Below, in pieces: positions 16,695 to 24,137 of a stretch of DNA of 35,509 nt. Below the pieces are notes generated by a model that had not been told where the DNA came from, searched no databases, and saw only the letters and a list, made by a program, of their open reading frames with translations. Where the stretch lies: the NCBI GenBank assembly GCA_002877855.1, contig PNIA01000015.1:1-35509 (forward strand). The letters are read 5' to 3'. This DNA is from Caldisphaera sp. (GTDB lineage: Archaea; Thermoproteota; Thermoprotei_A; Sulfolobales; Acidilobaceae). Position 1 is the stretch's first letter, and each line of letters starts with the position of its first letter. Position numbers and translations under genes: made by a program.

Positions 16695-18623
16695 TTGAAA
16701 GGATTGGTCTTAGATGCTAATTATATAGAAAATAATTTGTTTATAAAGGTTTTAACCAATAGTGGTTTAGAAGAAATAAAAATAGATAAAATACCTTTAA
16801 TTAGCTATATAGAAGTTAATGAGTTGAGTTTGATAAAATTTCTATCTAATTTAGATTTTATAAAAGATTTTGAGGTAGAGAAGTGGTATGCACCACCATA
16901 TTATGAAAGGGAAAAAGAAATAATAAAGGTAAGGTATTTTGATGAGAAAAGATTTTTAGGTTTTGTTAAAAAATTAAAATCTTACAATATGGGTGAATTA
17001 GTAAATACCTATCCAGATAAAATAAATTATTTGTTAAACGAAATCAATGCATTTCCTGGATATAATGTTGATTATAATGGAAAATTTAAATTAGATGATA
17101 GTTTAGACGATCCACTTTATGATTTACCTAAAATAGAATTTATATCAATAAGCAGCTTTAATAGGTTTGGTAAACCAGCAAGCTTTTATGATAGATCTTA
17201 TTATGTAATAAATATAAAAGGGGAAAGGGAAGAGACCTTAAGGAAAAATAATTTGGATGACATTATTGATATAATAAAAGAAAATAAAAACATAGGTATA
17301 ATAGTTTCTGATAGAAGTTCAATCAATGAAATAGGATTTAAGTTAAGCGGAGAAATAAAGGAAAGGGTAATAGTTATTGGGAATAATCTTAAAATAGGAC
17401 TTTATGGTTTGATAGAGTGGTCCAGGATTTCTCATTTAACATTAAGGCAATCATCAAATGCTTCAATAGGAAAAATATTAACCGCAACGGAGGTATTGGA
17501 GGCAATAAGAAGGAAATATGTTATAAAGAAGGTTAAGAGGTTTGAGCTGTGGAGGAATTTAAATGAGTTCTCAATATCAGATAAAGCTGGTGTTATTTCT
17601 GTACCAAATCCAGGAGTATATTTTAATGTATATCAATTGGATTTTTCAAGCCTTTATCCAAATATAATTGTTTTGCATAACTTATCTGGTGAAACAGTTA
17701 ATAATATCTATTGTAATAAATATAGGAAAGAAGCTATAGGCCATAAAGTTTGTCTAGACAAGGAAGGCTTGGTATCAAGCGTTTTAAAAAAATTGATTGA
17801 AAGGAGGGAGATGCTTAGGAAATTTAAAGAAAATAAGATAATTAAGGAAAGATTTGATGCAATAAAATGGATTTTGGTGTCTGGCTTTGGTTATCTTGGC
17901 TATAGAAACAGTTTATTTGGAAGCATATCCGCGTATGAAGTAGTTACATCTGTTGCGAGAGAAATAATGAAAAAAGCATATGAGATTTCTATGCGAAATG
18001 GTTATAGGGTAATAAATTCCATCATAGATAGCATATTTGTTATCCCTGTTAAGCCTAAATTAGGGGTTGATGAACTAGCTAATGAAATAACAAAAGAGGT
18101 TGGAATTAAATTAAGGGTTGAAGATAATTTTTATTGGGTTGTATTTCCATACACCAATAAAGGTATTGGTGCTGCAGGCAAGTACTATGGGTTAAAGAAG
18201 GATCTAACTTTTAAGATAAAAGGGATAAATGCTGTTAGAAGTAATGTACCGGAGCTGGTTAAAGAGGCAGAATTAAATTCATTAAATGAACTAAAAAATG
18301 CTAAAAATAGTGAAGAATTAAAAAATTTGTTAAAAAATGCTAAAAATAAATATTATGAAGCAATAGAAATGGTTAAGAATGAAAAAATAGATCCAAGGCT
18401 TTTGATTATAAATAAGAGGATTGGAAAATTAAGCAAAAGAAATACACAGCAGATAAAGGCAAGCTCCTTTTTTGGAATAGATGATTATATAAGCTATATA
18501 ATAGATGATAAGGGAAATCCAATACCAGTAGAGTTTTTTGATGGAAAATATGATAAAAATTATTATATTGATTATCTAAAGAGATCAGAAATTGAAATGG
18601 TATGGAAATTATTTTATTATTAA
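16695..18623 (+). CDS. polB2: PolB2/Dpo2-like family B DNA polymerase with degraded active site
   Basis: This 642-residue B-family polymerase is shorter than PolB1 and shows no Exo I D-x-E motif, so it has no proofreading. Motif A is intact (LDFSSLYPNI, Asp316). Motif B keeps its Lys391 but reads KWILVSGFGYLGY in place of K-x3-N-S-x-Y-G. Motif C reads NSIIDSIFVI: the usual D-T-D is I-I-D, leaving only Asp445. The thumb segment with SKRNTQQIKASSFF matches family B. In Saccharolobus, Dpo2 has been linked to damage-induced mutagenesis (recalled, not checked here). TTG start one base after the small gene, with AAGGAG upstream. Either it works with altered metal binding and partner help, or it is structural. 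Confidence 0.88.
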   Translation: MKGLVLDANYIENNLFIKVLTNSGLEEIKIDKIPLISYIEVNELSLIKFLSNLDFIKDFEVEKWYAPPYYEREKEIIKVRYFDEKRFLGFVKKLKSYNMGELVNTYPDKINYLLNEINAFPGYNVDYNGKFKLDDSLDDPLYDLPKIEFISISSFNRFGKPASFYDRSYYVINIKGEREETLRKNNLDDIIDIIKENKNIGIIVSDRSSINEIGFKLSGEIKERVIVIGNNLKIGLYGLIEWSRISHLTLRQSSNASIGKILTATEVLEAIRRKYVIKKVKRFELWRNLNEFSISDKAGVISVPNPGVYFNVYQLDFSSLYPNIIVLHNLSGETVNNIYCNKYRKEAIGHKVCLDKEGLVSSVLKKLIERREMLRKFKENKIIKERFDAIKWILVSGFGYLGYRNSLFGSISAYEVVTSVAREIMKKAYEISMRNGYRVINSIIDSIFVIPVKPKLGVDELANEITKEVGIKLRVEDNFYWVVFPYTNKGIGAAGKYYGLKKDLTFKIKGINAVRSNVPELVKEAELNSLNELKNAKNSEELKNLLKNAKNKYYEAIEMVKNEKIDPRLLIINKRIGKLSKRNTQQIKASSFFGIDDYISYIIDDKGNPIPVEFFDGKYDKNYYIDYLKRSEIEMVWKLFYY

Positions 18624-18791
18624 ATAATAATTTCCATATAAAACTCTCAATTTTTCCAAGTTTCTTTAGTATGTGAGTTTAAAGCTCCCATAGATATTAC
18701 CTGAATTCTCTACTTCCCTAGTGCTATAAATTCTTAAGTATATTAATTCAACCTTAATAAACCCAGGCCGTAAGGCCCAGGTGAATTAGAA
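18624..18791. other. Leader and promoter region of the micro-ORF
   Basis: No gene is seen. It contains a TATA-like TTCTTAAGTATATT (about 18731-18744) and, near the micro-ORF, the direct repeat CCCAGG (18762-18767 and 18776-18781) enclosing a GGCC-GTAA-GGCC mini-hairpin that runs into the CAGGTGA ribosome binding site. Confidence 0.4.
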
Positions 18792-18845
18792 ATGGCAAAA
18801 GGAAAGAAAGCTAAGAAAGAAGAAGGTGCTGCAGAAAAGAAATAA
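18792..18845 (+). CDS. Micro-ORF, 17-residue Lys-rich peptide
   Basis: ATG GCA AAA GGA opens a 17-residue peptide, MAKGKKAKKEEGAAEKK, ending in TAA. A CAGGTGA ribosome binding site lies 7 nt upstream and a TATA-like element about 50 nt upstream, so the initiation signals are as good as those of real genes here. The peptide is highly charged and low in complexity, like the N-terminal tails of some ribosomal and chromatin proteins. It may be an independent small protein, a leader peptide, or the surviving stub of a longer gene. The rest of the gap to 19014 is AT-rich with no other signal. Confidence 0.42.
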   Translation: MAKGKKAKKEEGAAEKK

Positions 18846-19014
18846 GTTAAGTAATTTGGTATATTAGTTATATTATTTAATTGCTTTTTATCTTTTATTT
18901 TTGTTAAAAATTTTTGGTTATAATTTTTAAAAATAAATCTACCTGCTTAAATATCTCTCTAGCTAAATAATTATAAAGGGGATTGCTGGTCTATGTTTTA
19001 GAAAGGTGGATAAA

Positions 19015-19956
19015 ATGACACTAAAAATTGCTATAATACATACAAGAATAAAATTGGGTGCAAGGAGAACAAACTTAAGAAGGCTTGAGGAATTAATAAA
19101 CAGAACAATTATAGAGCATGATGTAGATCTAATCTATTTGCCAGCATATCCATTAACAGGTCCCGTTGTGGGTTATTATCCAAACCAAAAAATTAAAATG
19201 ATGTTGAAAAATTTTTCTGAGAGGTTAAATGAATCTGAACTGCAACAAAACCAAACATTTATGGCTTTATCCAAATGGTCTCATGAATTTGGTATATATA
19301 CAATTGCAGGACCTATAGTAGAAAGAGCTGGTCCAAGGCTATATTTAACTACATTTTCGACAAATCCTCAAGGTGAGCTTTCAGGAAAATATAGAAAAAT
19401 TGCTATTACTAAATCAGAGGAGGAAAGTGGATTAACTCCTGGAAAAAGCGTTGTAGTATTTGAAATAAAGAAGAAGTCTGCATATATTGGAATATTTATA
19501 GATGAAGACCTAGGATATCCAGAAATATTTAGGGCTTTAAGCTATATGGGGGCAAATGCAATAATTGGAACAATGCTACCATATGATTCTCAGTTCTTTA
19601 AAATGAAGAATGATACTGAACTGGCTTTATTAACTCTAGAGGAAGAAACAATCAACAATTTTTTAGCTGTGAGAAGTAAAGAAACAGATTTACCAATAAT
19701 TTTGATTGGAGGTGCAGTAGAAGGGGTAAACAACAGCGGTTACATAGCATTTATGCCAACTATAACGGCTGAGCCTGAAGTAGGGGTTGTGAAAGACAGA
19801 ATTAGAACGTATGAGGATTTAGATTTACCAATAATTGTTGAGGTAGATACTTCTAGCAGCAAGCCCAGGGGCTTTGATACTGCATCTAGAATTTTGTTGA
19901 AAAATCTTTGTAGAAAAAGTGATAAAGAAAACTCTAAGTATGAAGATGAAGAATAA
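19015..19956 (+). CDS. Nitrilase-fold protein lacking catalytic Glu and Cys (pseudoenzyme)
   Basis: This 313-residue protein has the carbon-nitrogen hydrolase fold: strand KIAIIHTR at the start, VDLIYLPAYPLTG, LSGKYRKIAI, IGIFIDEDLGYPEIFRAL, and later ILIGGAVEG. The family's triad is Glu-Lys-Cys. Here the Glu position (P-E-x) is Ala44 (PAYPLTG), the Lys is kept (Lys128), and the nucleophile Cys in I-C-y-D-x-x-x-P-E is Asp163. It therefore cannot do standard amidase or nitrilase chemistry. The gene is intact and well initiated: ATG 19015 after GGTGG, preferred over the in-frame GTG at 19006 that forms part of that site. A binding, scaffold or regulatory role is likely. Confidence 0.78.
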   Translation: MTLKIAIIHTRIKLGARRTNLRRLEELINRTIIEHDVDLIYLPAYPLTGPVVGYYPNQKIKMMLKNFSERLNESELQQNQTFMALSKWSHEFGIYTIAGPIVERAGPRLYLTTFSTNPQGELSGKYRKIAITKSEEESGLTPGKSVVVFEIKKKSAYIGIFIDEDLGYPEIFRALSYMGANAIIGTMLPYDSQFFKMKNDTELALLTLEEETINNFLAVRSKETDLPIILIGGAVEGVNNSGYIAFMPTITAEPEVGVVKDRIRTYEDLDLPIIVEVDTSSSKPRGFDTASRILLKNLCRKSDKENSKYEDEE

Positions 19957-19971
19957 AAGATTGTAAATTAA

Positions 19972-20937
19972 TTATGCAACTGGTCCTATAACTGTTTTAC
20001 CAGCCATTTTATTAATCTGCTCAACTTTCTGGTCAACAAGTTTCTGTATTTCTTGTATTTCATCATCTCTTAGATGTGCAAACCTTCCCTGTAACTTTAG
20101 GTATTCTTTAACAGGTTTTCTTTTTGCTATTGGAAAAGTAACCCTGAAATTACCATGATCTATTTCATATATTGGAAATATACCTGTTTCGGTTGCAAGC
20201 CTTGAAATTGTTATGCCTAGGGCTGGATCAAAACGCCACCCTGTTGTGCATGCCATTAAAACCTGTATAAAAGAAGATCCCTCATTAAGTACTTCTAGGC
20301 CTCTTGCAAATTTATTTATCATATCCATTGGATATGCTGGATTTGCTGTAGCAACATAAGGTATATGATGCGCGGCAGCGATACCTGCAATGTCTTTTTT
20401 ATCTCTCCATTCCCCTCTCCAAACCTTACCTGCAGGAGTAGTTGTTGTCCATGCACCATGAGGTGTTGATCCACTTCTTTGTATTCCTGTGTTCATGTAT
20501 GCCTCATTATCATACAATACATACATAACTGGGTCTCTTCTTTCCAGCATACCGCTAAGACTTTGTATCCCTATATCTACAGTTCCTCCATCCCCTGCTA
20601 CTGCAATAACTTTAATATCTCTGTTTTTGTCCATAACTCCCTTGCTTTTCATTGCTTTTATTGCTGCAACAATACCACTTGCCGATGCAGCTGTGTTTTC
20701 AAATGCTGAGTGAAGCCATGGAACAAGCCAATTTGAATATGGATATCTTGTTGTAGATACTTCAACACAACCTGTTGCATTAACTATTATTGTATCCTTT
20801 CCCGCTACTTTAGTTAGCATTCTCATTATTGTCCCAGCAGTACAACCTGGGCACAACCCATGACCGCTTATAAATAATTCATCCCTTGGTATATCATATA
20901 GGCTCTTTATCCTCAAAACCTTTTTTGTCTCGCTCAT
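19972..20937 (-). CDS. porB: 2-oxoacid (pyruvate):ferredoxin oxidoreductase, beta subunit
   Basis: This is the thiamine diphosphate-binding subunit, 321 residues. GHGLCPGCTAGTIMRML gives two of the Cys ligands for the proximal 4Fe-4S cluster, NATGCVEVSTTRYPYSNW the next, and MACTTGW the last. The TPP/Mg motif is AVAGDGGTVDIGIQSL with the N of YDNEAYMNTG closing it. The ATG overlaps the stop of porA by four bases (ATGA), with GGGGTGAG upstream, so the two are translationally coupled. It is the last gene of a porC-porD-porA-porB unit. Pyruvate is the usual substrate for this four-subunit form; 2-ketoisovalerate cannot be excluded. Confidence 0.94.
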   Translation of the reverse strand: MSETKKVLRIKSLYDIPRDELFISGHGLCPGCTAGTIMRMLTKVAGKDTIIVNATGCVEVSTTRYPYSNWLVPWLHSAFENTAASASGIVAAIKAMKSKGVMDKNRDIKVIAVAGDGGTVDIGIQSLSGMLERRDPVMYVLYDNEAYMNTGIQRSGSTPHGAWTTTTPAGKVWRGEWRDKKDIAGIAAAHHIPYVATANPAYPMDMINKFARGLEVLNEGSSFIQVLMACTTGWRFDPALGITISRLATETGIFPIYEIDHGNFRVTFPIAKRKPVKEYLKLQGRFAHLRDDEIQEIQKLVDQKVEQINKMAGKTVIGPVA

Positions 20938-22118
20938 TCTCTCACCCCATAAAATATTGTTTCTTTATACTTCTTTCCTTCATAGGCAATCCTTGATAAG
21001 GCTAAAAAGTCCTCAAACTCAACAGTTCTTTGCCCTATTCCTGCTACAACGCTTATTAAATTAAGGCTGAGACCTTCCTTAATTAATGCACCAGATATTT
21101 CATTAGCCAGAGGTCCTTGGTATGGTGCACCATAGCTTATTGCCCTATCTATAACCAAGAGGCTTTTCTTGTTTTCAATATATTCGATAAACTTCTGTAA
21201 TGGGAATGGCCTATATACCCTAAGCCTTAAAAGCCCCACTTTTACACCTTGTTTTCTTATCTCCGGTAAAAATGCCTTTAGCGTCGATGCATAGCTTGCA
21301 TTTGTTAAAATTAATGAATCTGCATCTTCGCACATATAGCACTCCATTATACCATAGTTTCTCCCAAAGACTTTACCGAAATCTTCATCAACTCTTTCTA
21401 TTGTTGGCAAGGATTCATCAACAGCCTTTACCTGTTGGTATTTTACTTCATAATAATATTCAGGCGGGGTGATTGCACCTATTGTAACAGGTCTATCTGG
21501 GTCTAGTTTGAATGGGAATTGTTTCTTTGGGGCAAATGAAGTTACTTTTTCTCTGCTTTCAGTTATTACAGGCTCTATTGTATGGCTCATGACATAGCCA
21601 TCATATGCAACCATTACAGGTAATAAAACGTTTTGGTCTTCAGCAATTTTATATGCCTGTATGACAGAATCATAAGCTTCCTGAGCTGTGTGAGCAAATA
21701 TTATTATCCATCCTGAATCCCTTGCATTAAATATATCGCTCTGATCATTCCAAATGCTTATAGGTGCACTGAGAGCTCTCATTATTACACTCATAACGAC
21801 AGGAGCTCTAAGGCCGGTTGCTATATGGAGTATTTCATGCATTAATGCAAGCCCTTGGCTGGCTGTTGCAGTAAATGCTCTTGCACCAGTTAATGATGCA
21901 GAAACTGCTGCACTCAATGCGCTGTGCTCGCTTTCAACATGTATGTACTCTGCATTTAATTCCCCGTTTGCTATAAATTCAGATATTTTTTCAACGACTG
22001 TTGTTTGAGGAGTTATTGGATATGCTGAGATAACATCTACATCTAAATCTTTAACTGCATAAGCAACAGCATGGTTTGTGCTTAATGGTATTGCCCTCTT
22101 AGCTGTTTGTGCTATCAT
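20934..22118 (-). CDS. porA: 2-oxoacid (pyruvate):ferredoxin oxidoreductase, alpha subunit
   Basis: This 394-residue alpha subunit supplies the pyrimidine-binding part of the thiamine diphosphate site. The N-terminal STNHAVAYAVKDLDVDVISAYPITPQTTVVE and IHVESEHSALSAAVSASLTGARAFTATASQGLALMHE regions are typical, including the catalytic-site Glu and the ITPQT motif. The second half (KSLLVIDRAISYGAPYQGPL, GIGQRTV) is the family's C-terminal domain. ATG with GAGGTGGAGTGA upstream, two bases after the porD stop. The enzyme oxidatively decarboxylates the 2-oxoacid to acyl-CoA and reduces ferredoxin. Confidence 0.94.
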   Translation of the reverse strand: MIAQTAKRAIPLSTNHAVAYAVKDLDVDVISAYPITPQTTVVEKISEFIANGELNAEYIHVESEHSALSAAVSASLTGARAFTATASQGLALMHEILHIATGLRAPVVMSVIMRALSAPISIWNDQSDIFNARDSGWIIIFAHTAQEAYDSVIQAYKIAEDQNVLLPVMVAYDGYVMSHTIEPVITESREKVTSFAPKKQFPFKLDPDRPVTIGAITPPEYYYEVKYQQVKAVDESLPTIERVDEDFGKVFGRNYGIMECYMCEDADSLILTNASYASTLKAFLPEIRKQGVKVGLLRLRVYRPFPLQKFIEYIENKKSLLVIDRAISYGAPYQGPLANEISGALIKEGLSLNLISVVAGIGQRTVEFEDFLALSRIAYEGKKYKETIFYGVRE

Positions 22119-22119
22119 T

Positions 22120-22443
22120 TCACTCCACCTCTACAGGTACCATTTCTATTGCCTTAACAGGGCACTCTTGGGCGCACATACCACAACCCTTGCAAAAATC
22201 TGAGTTAACATCATATGTTACTTTATATTTTCTGTTCTTCTTTGTTGTATATTCCTTATCTAGCTCCAAAATTGCATTATCAGGGCATACGTACCAGCAA
22301 ATCCTGCATCTTGTGCAGGTTTCTTGGTTAATCACTGGTATTAATACCTTCCAATCCCCAGTTTTATATTCCAAGCTATTCCCAGGGTTTGTTATTATAC
22401 CTCCAATTGCCATTTCTTTATAAGATAAAAGCTTTTCGCTCAT
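22120..22443 (-). CDS. porD: 2-oxoacid:ferredoxin oxidoreductase, delta (2x4Fe-4S) subunit
   Basis: This 107-residue bacterial-type ferredoxin subunit has two cluster motifs, CTRCRICWYVCP and CKGCGMCAQECP, each with the returning Cys-Pro. It relays electrons from the TPP site to soluble ferredoxin. Between the motifs lies a basic stretch, KEYTTKKNRKYKVTYD. The ATG is one base after the porC stop and preceded by GGAGGAGGCG. The N-terminal 35 residues (GGIITNPGNSLEYKTGDWKVLIPVI) match the delta-subunit leader of archaeal POR. Confidence 0.94.
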   Translation of the reverse strand: MSEKLLSYKEMAIGGIITNPGNSLEYKTGDWKVLIPVINQETCTRCRICWYVCPDNAILELDKEYTTKKNRKYKVTYDVNSDFCKGCGMCAQECPVKAIEMVPVEVE

Positions 22444-22444
22444 T

Positions 22445-23020
22445 CTATTTCGCCTCCTCCAATTTCATAACTAAGGTAGAATCATATGCCTCCTTTACTG
22501 CTTCACCATTTGCCTCCCCAATTTTTCCATGGAATCTATTTTTAATAACATTTATTACAGTTTCAACATTTACTATGCCAGTTGTTTTAATTACTGCTCC
22601 CAAAATGGCTGTGTTAACTATGTTAGCCTTTAACCATTTTAATGCAATGTTCGTTGCATCTACTGTAGATATATTATAATCTCTTGGCATGTTTAGTTTT
22701 TTGATTAGTTCATCTGGCTTTAATGAAGTGTTTGCTATGAAATAACCATTTTTCTTTAATCCTTCTAAATACTCATGCTTTATAAGGCTTTTGTCCAGAA
22801 TAACAACTACATCTGGTTTATCAATTGGGGTTCTTGGTATCATGGGGCTGTCTGTTATCCTTGTATATGCTCTAACAGGTGCACCCCTCCTTTCTGCACC
22901 AAATTCTGGAAATGCAAGAGCGAACTTACCCTCAATTATAGCCGCTGAGGCAAGAACTTCTCCTGCTGTAACTGCTCCTTGGCCCCCCCTACCATGCCAT
23001 CTTATCTCCGTCAAAGCCAA
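22445..23020 (-). CDS. porC: 2-oxoacid:ferredoxin oxidoreductase, gamma subunit
   Basis: This 191-residue gamma subunit starts with the family signature IRWHGRGGQGAVTAGEVLA, followed by ALAFPEFGAERRGAPVRAYTRI and PDVVVILDKSL. It forms the domain that links CoA binding and subunit contacts. It is the first gene of the operon. TTG start (TTG GCT TTG ACG) with GAGGCG about 8 nt upstream. Upstream lie the TATA box and the 22-bp palindrome described separately. Confidence 0.94.
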   Translation of the reverse strand: MALTEIRWHGRGGQGAVTAGEVLASAAIIEGKFALAFPEFGAERRGAPVRAYTRITDSPMIPRTPIDKPDVVVILDKSLIKHEYLEGLKKNGYFIANTSLKPDELIKKLNMPRDYNISTVDATNIALKWLKANIVNTAILGAVIKTTGIVNVETVINVIKNRFHGKIGEANGEAVKEAYDSTLVMKLEEAK

Positions 23021-23077
23021 ATTATTATCGCCTCAGATCTTTATATTATTAGGAGGGGTTAAATTACTAATACTTTT

Positions 23078-23111
23078 CTTTTATATACAAATTTTAGGAT
23101 ACCCTAAAATT
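23078..23111. promoter_or_regulatory. por operon promoter with a perfect 22-bp palindrome
   Basis: On the minus strand a TATA element (RC of CTTTTATATA, 23078-23087) lies about 60 nt before porC. Directly upstream, overlapping the BRE position, is a perfect inverted repeat with arms AATTTTAGG (23090-23098) and CCTAAAATT (23103-23111) around ATAC. This is longer and cleaner than chance AT-rich palindromes, and it sits where archaeal Lrp-type activators or BRE-blocking repressors bind. A second, nearer TATA-like sequence (RC of TCTTTATATTATT, about 23038-23050) could drive a leaderless transcript. Confidence 0.58.
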
Positions 23112-23203
23112 AAAACAGTTCTTTTTAAAAATATTTTTTATTTAATATAACGGCGTTAAAGTTATAAACCACTGCTATACCTTATATAGAGCGGGGGGTA
23201 AGA

Positions 23204-24094
23204 ATGAGTTTAAATTCAAGTAGGAAAATACAGAGGTTGGGTGGATCTAGCCTTATTATAACATTGCCTAAGCAGTGGGCAAAAAAACTTGGGTTAAAAG
23301 TTGGAGATGAGTTAAAGATATTGGAAGAGGGGGATCATTTAAAGCTTGTCCCATCTGACAGCAAAGCAGCAATAAAGGCTGAGACAATATCAATTAAATA
23401 TAATGGGATAGCAAGAAGTGCAGGACCAAAATTAATATCTGACTGTGCATTTATTCATGGTTATAAGAGGTTATCAATAAATACTAAGGGGTTAGATGCA
23501 CAGCAATACAGTTCACTCATAAAAATTTTGGAGGAAAACGATAAAGTAAAAAGGGTTGTCGAAGGTATTGATAATGTTAGTGTTGAATTCATATCAATAA
23601 AAGATGGGAGTGCTGCAAGGTTTATTAAGGAGATAAATTCAAAGTTGCAAGAAATGATAGATGTTGCTTTAAATGAGGGTAGCAAATCAAAAAATATTGA
23701 TTTGTTGAAGAAAGATATTGAGGACTTAGCTATGGCAGTATTGGCTTTGCCTAAAAGTGATGGAGATCACTTGGATCCATTATCATACGGATTAATTTTA
23801 ACCCTTTCAGATCTAGTCTACAGCTATTTAGTAAATGCATCAAAGGAAGAATTGGAGAAAAATTCTCCGATTTTAAAAATGATATTGAGCGAATTGCTAG
23901 GGGGGATAGCATCAAACAGCGGGAGAAGGGTATTAAATGCAATTAAATTGTCTAAAGATATTAATGATAGTGTGAACAGCAAATCATACGGAATTTTAAT
24001 TGGTATGTCATCAATAATTGAAAGCATTGGTAATAAATTAATTTGCCCTGCAATAATAGAAGAAAGTGAGGCTATGGATTATAGAGAAGAATGA
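23204..24094 (+). CDS. AbrB-PhoU type regulator (paralog 2)
   Basis: This 296-residue paralog of the regulator at 9698 has the same build: an AbrB/SpoVT domain (IQRLGGSSLIITLPKQWAKKLGLKVGDELKILEEG, residues about 8-45) and a helical PhoU-like region. Here it is divergent from porC and about 180 bp away. A TATA-like CCTTATATAG (23177-23186) sits just upstream of the GGGGGG site and the ATG, so the leader is very short. That both paralogs lie head-to-head with central-metabolism genes (glnA and por) suggests local metabolic regulators rather than phosphate control. Confidence 0.85.
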   Translation: MSLNSSRKIQRLGGSSLIITLPKQWAKKLGLKVGDELKILEEGDHLKLVPSDSKAAIKAETISIKYNGIARSAGPKLISDCAFIHGYKRLSINTKGLDAQQYSSLIKILEENDKVKRVVEGIDNVSVEFISIKDGSAARFIKEINSKLQEMIDVALNEGSKSKNIDLLKKDIEDLAMAVLALPKSDGDHLDPLSYGLILTLSDLVYSYLVNASKEELEKNSPILKMILSELLGGIASNSGRRVLNAIKLSKDINDSVNSKSYGILIGMSSIIESIGNKLICPAIIEESEAMDYREE

Positions 24095-24137
24095 AGATAA
24101 AATAAAAAGCTTTTAAGCAATAAAAAGGAAATTTTTA

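Noticed and set aside
20479..20713. Two Cys- or Ser-rich frames antisense to porB
   Set aside because: Shadow frames of a strongly conserved enzyme.
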